From: Caprimulgus europaeus
Taxonomy: Eukaryota > Chordata > Aves > Caprimulgiformes > Caprimulgidae
DNA: 64,000 nucleotides
NCBI GenBank assembly: GCA_907165065.1
Contig: OU015524.1
Span: forward strand, 61,917,295-61,981,294
Reading direction: 5' to 3'
The stretch's first letter is position 1. The number at the start of each line of letters is the position of its first letter. Positions 34,071-45,187 of the stretch are shown one piece after another. A program made the position numbers and the translations under genes. The notes beneath the pieces were generated by a model. The model saw nothing but the letters and a program-made list of their open reading frames with translations. It made no database searches and was not told where the DNA came from.

Positions 34071-35839
34071 TCTGAGCCCTTCAGAGGAAACCTGTAAGCT
34101 TAGGAGGGCCTACTGAGAAGTTTATCACTTGTTGCTGCGCGGCTTGCATACATATCCCAGGGTGATTTGCAAACAAAAGTTACCTGGCCCAGACTGGGCC
34201 TCTGTCCACTTGCAGCCCATTTCTCATGATAAACAATTCTGGAAAATCACCTTCTGGTGAGGAGAGAACTTCCAAACTTCAAAGACAATCCATTCTTTTG
34301 TATGCCATGTAAGACATACATCAGCTCATTGCATGTGCATCAGCTTGAATACGTGTTTCAATCATAGTATAAGCATGTATGTTACCTGTCATTTTTTCCT
34401 TTCAAAAAGCCCTTCTAAGATACTTAATTCCCTAATTTCTTGAGTAGATCTGCATATTTCATCATTCTTCTTGTGATGCAGTTATCCTTTATGCAAGTCC
34501 TATGAAAAAAAACCAAACCTGCAAGTTTTCTAACACCTGTGGCAACTTCTGTGTAAGTCAGTGGGAATTTGCCTTTGAAAGGAGAGGGGGGTTCAGTCTT
34601 AGAAAATAAATATTTCCACAGAGCAGCTACTGCAGCTTTTTTCACATTCTGTCTTGTGTTTGATGCATAAGGACTTCAAATTATTCCAGTTGGACACAGA
34701 CTACCCTAATTAGTTATAATGACCCATCTGTGTGTGTAGAGATAAAAATGCAAAAGTATTAATTTACACATTCGGAAGGCAGAGCAAAGGCGAATTGGAT
34801 TTTTAGTCAAGGTTACATCATGGACCTTGTAGGATAGTTACATCCTCCTCCTACTCAGCCTAATATTTAAAGCTAAACCTTAACTACAAAATCTATTGTA
34901 AAGCCACACAAATGTCTAATTGCTTAAACTGGCGCTCAAATGCAGATCACTGAATTGGGCAGTTCTACTAAGTCTTTGATCTTGTGGTAAAAAATAAAAA
35001 CATGTATGTTTATCAAACAGTCTCCAAGAGTTTAGAATAAAATCGATCCAAAATCACTGCAAATTAAGCTCAGTTTAATGTACCTTTTGGAATATCACAG
35101 CAGCTCCCAAAGCCTCACAACTGGCAATTATAGGCTTAATTTAATGACAGGTATCATATGAGATCAGATTTTTTGACCCTGGGGGAGAAGAATACCTTAC
35201 TGAATTGGCTGCTCCAGGCCAAATCACACCAATTTTAGCCTCTGTGCAATCTTTTTCAGTCAATGTATCTTTTCAAAATGCGAGTTACGAGACAATTTTC
35301 TGAGCAAGTGTTTTTAAAGTAATGGCCCTTTGTGACCGGGACGTCCACAACAACGTTTGAAAAGATACATAGCCACCCCGGTGGTGCAGAAAGTAAATCT
35401 GGACTCTGCCATTTGCGAGGTGTTCTTCGGGAGTCAGCTGCTTGATGGTGTAAAGTCCAGTTACTCTGTGGACAATTTATCACTGATGTATCTGAGTATT
35501 GGAAAGGTTTAGTCAAGTGCATTTGCAAATCTGGTTCATCTTTTGTCATGAGTGAAATTCCACAAAGAGGTTATGCAAACAGGACGCAGTTCTTATCAGT
35601 GGCCCAGCTTTGTTTTAAAGACAGATTAAAGGAAAGATCAAGAAGTGGATAAAAGGCTACAAGGAAGTCCCGAGAGAAGGACTAGTTCCCAAAACTTTTT
35701 TTTTTTTTTTCACAGACAAGCTTGTGAATTCAGGTTTTGAAGGTCCTTAGATGTAGGAAGCAAAATAATATGGTGAGTGGAAGTATTTACGTAGGAAGAT
35801 TTCAAGGTAGAATAACAACGAAAGAAACAAAATCTATTT
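34071..35839. other. PEX7-MAP3K5 intergenic, left part
   Basis: No gene or known repeat recognised. A 97-codon minus-strand frame (35256-35549) and a 73-codon one (34424-34645) have no family match that I can see. A perfect 15-bp inverted repeat lies at 35263-35277 and 35356-35370 (see findings). Confidence 0.6.
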
Positions 35840-35929
35840 TACATGCAAAGAGAGCAGGGCCCAACAAACCAACCTGCTAAACATGACAGTATTTCCTCTT
35901 CCTCAGCCTCTGGGCAGCTGAGTACATTC

Positions 35930-36070
35930 AGAGGTCCCGAAGGACCACCGATGCCAGCAGCGTTTCTCTGTAGCTGGAGACACGGCGCTGCCCGCCGGCT
36001 GACAACGGACAGCCGCTGCCCGCGCACGGCGGCAGGTGGCGGCCATGTTCCACGTAAGGCTGAGAGCTGC
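35930..36070. promoter_or_regulatory. Isolated CpG-rich, promoter-like patch
   Basis: A short GC- and CpG-rich block (cgctgcccgccggctgacaa, then ccgcgcacggcggcaggtgg) in otherwise AT-rich DNA. It contains a YY1 consensus match on the minus strand (AACATGGCCGCC near 36036-36047). On the plus strand the same spot reads ggcggccATGTTCCAC followed by GTAAGG, which resembles a start codon in good context with a splice donor. It may be a promoter of an unannotated transcript; evidence is base composition and motifs only. Confidence 0.4.
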
Positions 36071-36429
36071 CGTGCTGGGGAAAAAACTCCCCAACTGCAC
36101 CTGAGGTTGGCTTTTTCCTAAACCAAAATCACCTAAATGAATAAAAAAATATAATTAAAGTTGCTCAGTATGTAAAAGGAGGTCCCAGACGCCTGGAGGC
36201 TTGCCAATGTGACGCCCATCTACAAGAAGGGACAGAAGGAGGATCCAGGGAACTACAGACCTGGCAGCCTGACCTCCGTACCAGGAAAGATCACGGAGCA
36301 ATTCACCTGGAGTGTGCCCACACAGCATGTGCAGGACAACCAGGGGATCAGGTCCAGCCAGCATGAGTCATGAAAGGCAGGTCCTGCTTGACCAGCCTGA
36401 TCTCCTCCTATGACCAGGTGACCCGCCTA

Positions 36430-37559
36430 ATGGATGAGGGTAAGGCTGTGGCTGTTGTCTACCTGGACTTCAGCAAGGCCTTTGACACTGTCTCCCACAG
36501 CGTCTCCTAGAGAAGCTGGCAGCTCAAGGCTTAGGCAGATGCACTCTTCACTGGGAAAAAAACTGGCTGCATGGCCGAGCCCAGAGAGTTGTGGTGAATG
36601 GAGTTAAATCCAGTTGGTGCCTGGTCACAAGTGGTGTTCCCCAGGGCTCAGTGTTGGGGCCAGCTCTGTTTAATATCTTTCTCAATGATCTGGATGAGGG
36701 GATTGAGTGCACCCTCAGTAAGTGCAGATGACACCAAACTGGGTGGGATAGTTGGTCTGCTCAAGGGTAGGAAGGCTCTGCAGAGGGACCTGGACAGGCT
36801 GGATCAATGGGTTGTAACCAACTGCATGAGGTTCAACAAGGCCAAGTGCCGGGTCCTGCACTTGGGTCACAACAACTCCATGCAAGGCTACAGGCCTGGG
36901 GAGGAGTGGCTGGAGAGCTGCCTGGCAGAAAAGGACCTGGGGGTGTTGGCTGAAAGCTGGCTGAACATGAGCCAGCAATGTGCCCAGGTGGCCAAGAAGG
37001 CCAACAGCATCCTGGCCTGTATCAGAAGCGTGGCCAGCAGGACCAGGGAAGTCATCCTTCCCCTGTACTCAGCCTTGGTGAGGCTGCACATTGAGTACTG
37101 TGTTCAGTTCTGGGCCTCTCACTACAGGAAGGACATGGAGCTGCTGAAGCATGTGCAAAAAAAGTGCAGTGAAGGTGGTGAAGGATCTGGAGCACAAGTC
37201 CTACAAGGAGCAGCTGAGGCAACTGGTTTTGTTTAGCCTGGAGAAAAGGAGGCTGAGGGGAGACCTTATCGCTCTCTACGACTACCTGAAAGGAGGTTGT
37301 AGCGAGGTGGGTGTTGGTCTCTTCTCCCAAGTAACAAGTGACAGGACAAGTAACAAGTGACAGGACAAGTAACAAGTGACAGGACAAGAGGAAATGGTCT
37401 CAAGTTGCACCAAGGGAAGTTTGGATTGGATATTAAGAAAAGTTTCTGTACTGAAAGGGTTATCAAGCACTGGAACAGGCTGCCCAGGGAAGTGGTTGAG
37501 TCACCATCCCTGGAGGTGTTTAAAAGACGTCTATATGTGGTGCTTAGGGGCATGGTTTA
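36430..37559 (+). pseudogene. CR1 ORF2 reverse transcriptase pseudogene
   Basis: The three RT landmarks are readable but lie in three different frames. [11 protein letters not shown] (36460-36492) holds the first catalytic Asp, [15 protein letters not shown] is at 36630-36674, and ADDTKLGG (from 36724) is the catalytic box. The C-terminal part follows ([32 protein letters not shown]). At least two frameshifts and further damage make it non-functional. Confidence 0.88.
37331..37387 (+). repeat. 19-bp tandem triplication inside CR1
   Basis: gtaacaagtgacaggacaa occurs three times without mismatch (37331-37349, 37350-37368, 37369-37387). Most CR1 copies, including the one at 10226-10246 in this window, have a single similar unit, so this is a local expansion in this copy. 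Confidence 0.93.
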
Positions 37560-37642
37560 GTGGTCATGGTGGTGTTGGGTTGATGGTTGGACCTGATGAT
37601 CTTCGAGGTCTTTTCCAACCTTAATGATTCTATGATTTTAGG

Positions 37643-40600
37643 CTATATTTATGCTGCAGTCACTTCTCTGATCTCAGCTGACAATCATACCCCTCGTTAG
37701 CATTCAAATAGGTAGCTGAGATGCTTACAGCAGTATCTCCATATCCAGTTCACCACCCTTTCAGGCCAATAAGCTCTATGCTGTTACAAACATATGTCCC
37801 TCATTTCCTCAGGTGTGAGTTGAGCTGGTAACCATCACTGCTGTACACACAAATCCTGAAAAAAATCATACTGGTCAGCAGAAAGAGTTACCAGGAAGGC
37901 TCTAGTCCAAGTATTTAAGGTACTTAAGAAAAAAGCTTTTCTACCAGAGAAAGTAGATTGTGAGCCATTCCCTTATGTGAAAAGACAGGAAGCTTAAAGC
38001 ACTGAAAATATTCAAGTAAATATTCTACTGTCTTGTAGAATTCATTAGGCTTCATGCTATCAAGATGTTCTTCTACAACAGTGAATGTTTATTGACTAAC
38101 AGAAATGTAGAGTTGTTTCCAGCCAAAATTCCCATACAGTCATAAAGCTGTATGAGTTGAAGCTTGAAGAAAAGCATTTAGTGTCCCAAGGTTCATAATA
38201 AAATTGCAAAACTGGCAACACTGAAATAAACAAATTAAAGCAACCAAGGGAGTTGCAGGAATGAATGCAAAGGGAAAAGGCTCCCTTCATATGGGAAAAG
38301 TGAAGGTTGTGGGAGTTGGAAGGAAGAGACAGTTAGCACTGAGACTTTCTGGAAGTTTAAAGAAATAAAAGAAGCAAGAAAAGGGAAAAATGCTGGAGCA
38401 GAGGAAGTTTCAGATGAGGAGATTTAGAAAGAGGTGTGAGAGTTATTGTGGGGACAAAGAGGGTGAAGCAAAAAGAGTGCACATTCTTCATGCTCCAAGG
38501 ACAGTCCTGACTGATGAAATATCCATCCCCAACGATGTATCCACATTGCTCTGTCAGTTTTTGCTGACTGCCGTTTCTGTGCACTGTGCCATAATTTGGT
38601 AAGTGGATTCCTCATGTTATTACTCTTACAAGATCACTGCATCCTAACACAATGGCCACCAGTCTCTATTTACCTACCCCTTTGTACTTAAATATTGCTT
38701 TAAATGTTCAGTGTAATCATAGATTTACATCATCTTAAAGATTGGCAGCTGACTGCCTTATAAGAAAATATTGCCCTCTCTATTGAACGTAAAGGCTCCT
38801 TCTGATTATCTACAGAAATATACTTAATCTAGCTTTTTAGGACAGTTTTTAGAAACAAGTTCTTTATTTCAGTTTAATAATTTCTACTGCGTGTGAGCGT
38901 TCTGTTCTAAGGCTTACAGAAATTGCATTAGTTTATATACTTTCAATATCTCATTCGGAGTTTTGTGTCTGCAAATTTCTTTACTTTTTTTTTTTTTACA
39001 CCCATAGTTGAAGCATATTGTACTTTACTCCTGCAGACTTCTTTATCAGTGAAGAGTTTATGGTGCACCTCCAGTCTCTCATTCCTATGTATTATCCTGT
39101 AGTTAAATAAGAGGGCCTTAAAGTATGGATGAAATTTAGCATCCATTTTTAACTCAGTATCTGTAGCGATGCATTTTAGTCCATTCTGTCAATTCCATCA
39201 GCACTACCATAAACAAAATTCAAAATACAGATTAGTCTAGAAACATATTTCTCCCTCTACTGGACACTGATGGCCATAATAGATGAAAAATATAACTTGG
39301 ACAGAGCTATGTTAAAAGCACATATATTTTAAATTTCACCTCTATAGATCAGGACAGATTGGAACTACCTTTTTTGGTCTTACATCTTGTTTACACTAGT
39401 TTGAGTGGCTAAATCAAGCCAGTGGCATCTGTCATATTTTGGTTGTCATTCCTCAAAAATTGTGTTTATGCTTGCAACTAATAAAGTTGGGAAATTATTG
39501 GATGTTAAAATTATAGTTATGGCTAAATCTAGAGGCCAATGATATATAGCTATAAAAACATATAATGAAGAAAGGGTTGTTATTTCAACAAATTTAGAGC
39601 TATCTGCTTGTTACAAGTTTTGTCATTAAAAAAACAGAGCCAGAACGGGGCAATACTGAATCGTGATTATATGCAAACCATATGGTGCTAAAGATGTTAA
39701 TTTTACAGCACTTGAGAAAAAACTAGGACAGAAGTGAACAAGGTAAGCATACTTCTGATAACAAATAATAAAAAATCCTCGGAATTATTATTTCCTAATC
39801 AAATGTTAAAACAAAAGAGCTCCTAAATGTCTGACCGCTCATTTCGGAGAGTTAACAGATTTAAAGATATGTTTTCACTTTATACAAACATGGGCAATTT
39901 GTGTTTGTTATTCCAGATTCAACAGCATTTTGATTTTTTTTTTTCTTCTGGTTTAGGGCCCAACCTCACCTCCAGCCAAATCAACAGAAAAACTAACTTG
40001 AATTTGGAGTAGACATGGTGCTAATAATGAAGCAAGCCTCACAAGTCAGTAATGCTAAGTGGAATAGCATGCTTCTTCCGGCTCCTTTCAGCCTGGGACT
40101 TCCTTCTGCACTTGACAAACACGGGCTGTTCTCGAAAACAACAGACACATATTGTTCTTGCTTCCTGTAAGGTGATGTAACTGCAGCGCTGAATGGATTA
40201 ACACTGATTTTGCATTTTGTGGAAAACGACGTTATTTAGAAAACACCGATTGCCCCTCAGACGGTAGCAAGAAACAATACCCTACTGTACCTGGCAGATT
40301 AGCAAATATTAACTTTTCCCTGTAAATTAGTCTTTAGTTTGCTTGTCATCTTCCCACCCCATTTACCCATTTCTTATCAGCAGAAGCAAATGCCAGGCAT
40401 ATCTCATCGAAAAAGGGGACTGCTCAACGCAAAAGCAAACAGAGCTACTGAAGGTACTGCAGTGACTAATTTTTCTAATTATTCCAAAACTGATCCTCTG
40501 TCTACAGAAGTCACGGAAAACAATGATACAGGAGCACGCTTCATGACAACAAGTTGTTTAATCTTAATGAGATAAATTTTAACAGGATGGACCTACTGAT

Positions 40601-41389
40601 ATGACATACAAACATAACTATAAATATGTAGAGTACTATTTTTCCTCCTTTCCTCCTGTACCTATTTAATCAAGACACCTAATAAAATTTTAAAAATTAA
40701 TAAATTATCAAATTTCACAGTACTTTGGTTCAAAAACAGGCTCCATAAGTCTCAACATAATTTCCTTTTCAAATCCATTTTTAATTCCTTAGAGATTCAC
40801 TCCTGGGCTGCAAATAATCTAAAACTTTGGGGTGTTCAGCCTTCACATTATGTATTATTTCAAATGTCAAAGGATTTTTTCCTCGACAGGGTGGCCTACC
40901 ATATAGTTAGCAGAGCTTTTGGCTTTATGCTGGTTATTCCAACTAGTCTGCTTTTCCATGAGGAAATAGTTTTGTTAATTATCAGGTGTTTGACTGTTCT
41001 TGATAGGTAAATTCCAGGTGAATGTAAGAAACTAACATACTTAATCAGCATACAGGGCTATTTTCCAGGTTCCAGACACAGCACTTGAAAAGTGTGAGGC
41101 TGATGCTGCTGGAAGCAGCCACAAACCCTTCAGTGAGCTTGAAGCTGTTTGGGAACACAGAGGAGGGAGGTTTAGGCAGGAATTATACTAGAAGACGCGG
41201 GCTAATGGTTATTAAATCCTGACGCTGCTCTCGACTCAGTGCAAACACCCAAAGCACGCACTTACTCATGACGAGCTAGTTCGGACACGTGTATCTTTAC
41301 AAAAAAGCAGTATATGGCAAAAATCCCTTTAAGAGGAGCGGGTCTAACGCCGAGCTGTTACACACGATTTAGCTTCGTGCAAACACGGG
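37643..41389. other. PEX7-MAP3K5 intergenic, right part
   Basis: 3.7 kb of mostly AT-rich sequence without recognised gene or repeat. The last 200 bases become CpG-richer towards the MAP3K5 island and include a perfect E-box CACGTG at 41287-41292. Confidence 0.65.
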
Positions 41390-42080
41390 CTAGTTCAGAT
41401 TAACCAAAAACACGTTTGAAGAGAGCAAGTCAGGGCCCGCGTCGTCTCGGTGGCGAGGAAGCGCAGCCTGACCCCACCGGTTTAAAGCGCGGGCGCGTCT
41501 TTTTTAAATTTATTTTTATTTTTTAGGGAGGATATTAAAAAAATAAAGTTCCGCGGCGGGGAAGGATCGTCCTTGGTCCTCTCCAACGGCCGTCCCGCCC
41601 GTTTGGCGGCAGCGCCGTCTCCTCACAGGGCTCCCCAGAGAGAGGGGGCTACCGGGAGCTGGCTCCCTCGGGGGCTTCCCTCCCCACGGGGAGCCCCCTC
41701 CTGGCAGCCACCGCCAGACCGAAAAGCCCCGGGATGGCTCACCCACCACCACAGCTACCACTCGAGACACAAGTCAGCCAGAGCACCGAAGCGGGGTGGT
41801 TATTCCTACCCGGAGGCGGAGCCGGAGGGAGGTGCCGGGCGCTGGGACCGCCCCGGCCCGCGCCGCCAGTGGCTTCGCAGCTGTCACTCGGCTAAAGCGG
41901 GGGCGCCGAAGAGCGATCCCACAAGTGGTTCCTCTCTGCAGTCGAGTAATTTCACCCCGGGAACGAAGGGGACGGAGGAAGAGCGAGGTCCTGGGGGCAG
42001 CAGGAGAAGGAGGCCGGGCTGCCGGGGGTCGGCTCGCCGGGTAGCCCCTGCAGGTGCGGGGGAGAAGGGAGCGGCGCGCC

Positions 42081-42146
42081 ATGGTGCCGGCGGCAGACAC
42101 CGAAGGAGGCTGTGCTCGTCTCCCCGCCACCGGCAGCCTTCGCTAG
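42081..42146 (+). other. Candidate uORF 1 upstream of MAP3K5 (21 codons)
   Basis: gcgcgccATGg has strong Kozak context (G at +4, G at -3). The frame starts MVPAADTEGG and ends TAG before the main start codon. It matters only if the mRNA starts upstream of 42081, which is not known. Confidence 0.4.
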
Positions 42147-42232
42147 CACCCGAAGGGGAGTCCCTCGCTTCAGCCCGGCCGCCTCTCCCCTCCAGCAGCT
42201 CGGCAGGACCGTTCCGGCGCAGGCGGCACAGC

Positions 42233-42247
42233 ATGGCATCCGCCTAA
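42233..42247 (+). other. Candidate uORF 2 upstream of MAP3K5 (4 codons, MASA)
   Basis: cacagcATGgcatccgcctaa: A at -3 and G at +4, a near-optimal start, then a stop after four codons, 65 bases before the MAP3K5 ATG. Very short uORFs at this distance usually permit reinitiation. Confidence 0.45.
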
Positions 42248-42312
42248 CCCCGGCCAGCGCAGCACAGCCCGGGACGCGCCGCAGCGGCGGACACGGCTGC
42301 TCCTCCGCCGGG

Positions 42313-42715
42313 ATGAGTGACAGCAGCGAGGGGATCATCAGCGTGCCGGTGCCCAGCCCTCCCGGCGGCGGGCCCCCCTGCGAGGAGGTGCTCGGCAGGC
42401 GGCCGCAAGAGGCCGACGCCGGCGCCCGCAGCCTCCTGCCCGATTTGGCCGCGCCGCCGCCCGGCACCCTCTGGACTGAGGACGGCGCCGCCGCCGGCCC
42501 GGGCATCGCGGCGCGGTCCAAGGGTGGCGGCCGGCGGACTGCCGTCACCTACGTGATCAACGAGCCGAGCCAGGGGCCGCTGCTGGCGGCGGAGAGCGGC
42601 GCCCTGCAGAGCCTGCGGGAGGCGTGCGAGGTGGTGGGGGCCGCGCTGGAGACCCTGCACTTCGGAAAGCTGGACTTCGGCGAGACGGCGGTCCTGGACC
42701 GCTTCTACAACGCAG
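42313..42715 (+). CDS. MAP3K5: MAP3K5 (ASK1) exon 1, residues 1-134
   Basis: Starts MSDSSEGIISVPVP and, after a Gly/Pro/Ala-rich stretch, reads TYVINEPSQG, then AESGALQSLREACEVVGA and LETLHFGKLDFGET, ending VLDRFYNA with donor GTGAGAG after the first base of codon 135. The block from YVINE onward is nearly identical to human ASK1 (LREACETVGATLETLHFGKL; LDRFYNA). The ATG is chosen because human ASK1 also starts MS just before the variable Gly/Pro-rich segment. ASK1 is a cytosolic MAPKKK that activates the JNK and p38 pathways under oxidative and ER stress. Its N-terminal region, begun here, binds thioredoxin, which inhibits it. The kinase domain and all later exons lie beyond the window. The variable N-terminal stretch differs freely between species. 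Confidence 0.96.
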
Positions 42716-42975
42716 GTGAGAGCGACCTGCCGGGGCTGATCGCCGCCGCCGGAGCAGCTCGGCCCGGGCTCGCCCTCACCTCCCTGGCCCGGGCCGCCCT
42801 GGGTTCACCGCGGGGCGGCGGGAGCAGGCGTGGCCCTCCCGCGCTGCGGGGTCGGCTCCGGCCGCGGAGCCCTGCGGGGGCTGAGCCCCGGGGTGCCCCG
42901 CTGTCCCCGGGTGCCGGTAACACCTTTCGAGCGGCCACGGCCGTTACGTGGAGAGGCAAAAGTGCGTCAGAGCCT

Positions 42976-43026
42976 TGGTGGTTTTTTGTTGTTGGTGGTG
43001 GTGGTGGGTTTTTTTAATTTTATTTT
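42976..43026 (+). repeat. (GTT/GGT)n and T-rich low-complexity tract
   Basis: ggttttttgttgttggtggt, then ggtggtgggtttttttaatt, just downstream of the MAP3K5 exon 1 CpG island. Confidence 0.8.
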
Positions 43027-43828
43027 GCTCCCCCGCGAATTTGTTTTGGAGAAGAAACTCTGTCAGCCAGCGCGCTGTGAATCAGCACTTGTCGGCACTT
43101 GGGACTTTTATCCGTGGATTAAACACGACCTGGCTGTTTTCTGCCGGTCTCCCCAGAGTGCAGGGATGCAAAGTCCTTCCTGACACGCCGAGCCCCGGCC
43201 GAAACAGGCAGGAGCTGCGAGGCCCCGGGGGCTTCGAAAAGTAGATTTGGCACCAGCCGTGTAGCTCGACAGTTTCTTTGTGCTGGCACAGTATCTGGGA
43301 CGCTCTGTGTGTTTGTGCTTCGGATATTGGTTGCATAAAACATTTATGATTGATGGGCTTGAACAAAGAGCTACACGCGCCAGTCTGGTTAGTTGGCAGG
43401 AGTGCCAAGTGCTGCATCCTCTCAGCCCAGTTTGCCAGCTTTCTCGGCAATTAAATTGTAACACCTTCCCCTGAAGATGTGATGCCCTGAGATTTTGCCT
43501 TGTGATTTACCTGGCCCCACTGTTAAAAATAATAGCAAAAAACTTCCCCATCTCTTTTATTTTATTGACAGATAATATGACATGAATGTAGAGTAAAAAA
43601 GCCTGCTTAATAGATTTGTAAAGACTTCATACAACTAAAATTAGAGTTCTGATTAATGTATTTTTGCCTTAAAAACTCGGAAGCAGGAAACTGACCTGAC
43701 CTACAATTTTCAGCTTATTGCGTGGCATGGGTTTTGTGTGTGTAAAATATATTCAAAAAATGAGCATCTAAAAGGTTCTGTCTGATATTGTAGTTTCTTC
43801 CTCTCCTGGGGAGAGGGGAAGAGAGAAG

Positions 43829-43846
43829 AAAAAAAAAAAAAAAAAA
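43829..43846 (+). repeat. A18 homopolymer
   Basis: Eighteen A preceded by a GA-rich run and followed by accaaaccaaaa-type sequence. Confidence 0.9.
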
Positions 43847-44842
43847 GAACCAAACCAAAACAAACCCCAAACCTAAAAAACCTGTTATGTTCGTAGCCAG
43901 TTTCTACAAAAGATTCTTCAACACAGACATGCGTGTGCATGTCATCTCTCTGAAACTCTGCAAGCTTTTCCTCATGGACTGCTGGTTTCAGTTCAGTGAG
44001 GTGGGTGATTCTGAGGTGTGGAATCACGATTTATTCTTTATGCCTCTTGCAGAGTCGTGTCCTTAGAGGTAACGTTCTCAAAAGTCAGAGGAGCTGTCCT
44101 CAGAGGTGGAAGTAGAAGGCCATAGAGCTTCATCCTATACTCTCCACACACAGATAACAGGGACTTCAAAGATTTCAAACACCCTGACACCTCTTCTGTC
44201 CAGGATAGATGAAACCCGAGAGTCTCTTTTGGTTCTGTTGTGAGGATACTGGATCACAGAGTTGAATTATCCATGTTTTTGTGTTTCTTACATTGGTTAA
44301 TTTTTGGACTCTGAGCTGTGCAATAGGCAGGATCTCGGTAGTTCACGAAGGCTTTTCTTGTAATGTGAGATTTGACTTGAAGTGGGCCCCTTTTAAATCT
44401 GGCAGTAGGCTTCTGGCATATAGTGCTACATAACTGCACACTTATGTAATATAATTTGCTTATTTCAATGGCTTTTGAGCAAACTGCAAATGTGAAAACA
44501 TTACTTTCTCTACTGTTCGGCTGTGGGAATGTAGTCAAAGTATTGCAAAACAGGAAAAATACTTTGCCATTTTGCTTGAGTAGTAAAGCCCATAAACATG
44601 CAAAGAACCAGGAGAGAAACATTCATCTCCTGGATTGAAGAGAGCAGGATGTAAAAGTTTGTGTGTGCTCCGCATATACTCTGTACTATCTCAGCTGAAA
44701 AGTCATAAACCAGCTGCGATCCCAAAACTGTGTTGTGCTGCTGACTTTAAGGCTGAACTTCGGTCTAGAAGGATCTGTGAGTTTTTATGCTTCTTTCTTT
44801 ATTCCTGTTGCATTTTATACACTTGCTCTCTATATATTTTTA

Positions 44843-45030
44843 GAATCACAGAATGTTGGGGATTGGAAGGGACCTCGAAAGATCATCTAGTCCAACCCCC
44901 TGCCGGAGCAGGAATACATAGATAAGATCACACAGGAAGGCGTCCAGGCGGGTCTTGAATGTCTCCAGAGAAGGAGACTCCACAACCTCCCTGGGCAGCC
45001 TGTTCCAGTGCTCGTTTTCCTCCAGAAGCT
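44843..45030 (-). mobile_element. CR1 LINE 3' fragment, minus orientation
   Basis: Starts agaatcacagaatgttgggg, followed by attggaagggacctcgaaag and atcatctagtccaaccccct; ends near gcctgttccagtgctcg. This is the reverse of the CR1 3' region, 5' truncated at about 45030. Confidence 0.9.
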
Positions 45031-45167
45031 AGCAAAAGAATGGCTCTCAGGTTAGGAGCAGGACAGCATTAAAGAGTAGAAGCTGTGTAAGCTGAAGAAT
45101 GCGAATGGGGAGCAGTGTATAGAACAAAATCAAAACGGTCACGGAGGGTGTAACTATTGCACAATTC

Positions 45168-45187
45168 TTTTTTTTTTTTTTTTTTTT
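45168..45187 (+). repeat. T20 homopolymer
   Basis: Twenty consecutive T. Not followed or preceded by a recognisable retroelement, and not at a CR1 end. Confidence 0.9.

Larger units (their letters stand above)
36172..37642 (+). mobile_element. CR1 LINE copy with RT remnants and 3' end
   Basis: 5'-truncated CR1 of about 1.47 kb. It starts near 36172 (gtcccagacgcctggaggct shortly after) and ends with the canonical 3' sequence gatgatcttcgaggtctttt and ccaaccttaatgattctatg. It lies between the two genes, in MAP3K5 orientation. The 5' boundary is approximate. Confidence 0.93.
41390..42312 (+). promoter_or_regulatory. MAP3K5 CpG-island promoter and 5' leader
   Basis: Strongly CpG-rich region directly upstream of the MAP3K5 start codon, continuing through exon 1 to about 42910. 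An AT-rich patch (about 41500-41545, ttttaaatttatttttattt) interrupts it. The transcription start cannot be fixed from sequence. Several long open frames on both strands here are composition artefacts. Two upstream ATGs with complete short frames are listed separately. Confidence 0.75.

Noticed and set aside
33682-34116. 144-codon plus frame opposite PEX7 exon 1
   Set aside because: Open because of high GC; Ala/Arg/Pro-rich shadow of the island and exon 1.
41573-42247. 224-codon plus frame and several minus frames before MAP3K5
   Set aside because: CpG-island composition; Arg/Pro/Gly-rich without domains, in promoter and leader sequence.
42716-43017. Extension of the MAP3K5 exon 1 frame past 42715
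   Set aside because: The homology to ASK1 stops exactly at a GT donor; the rest is intron read-through.
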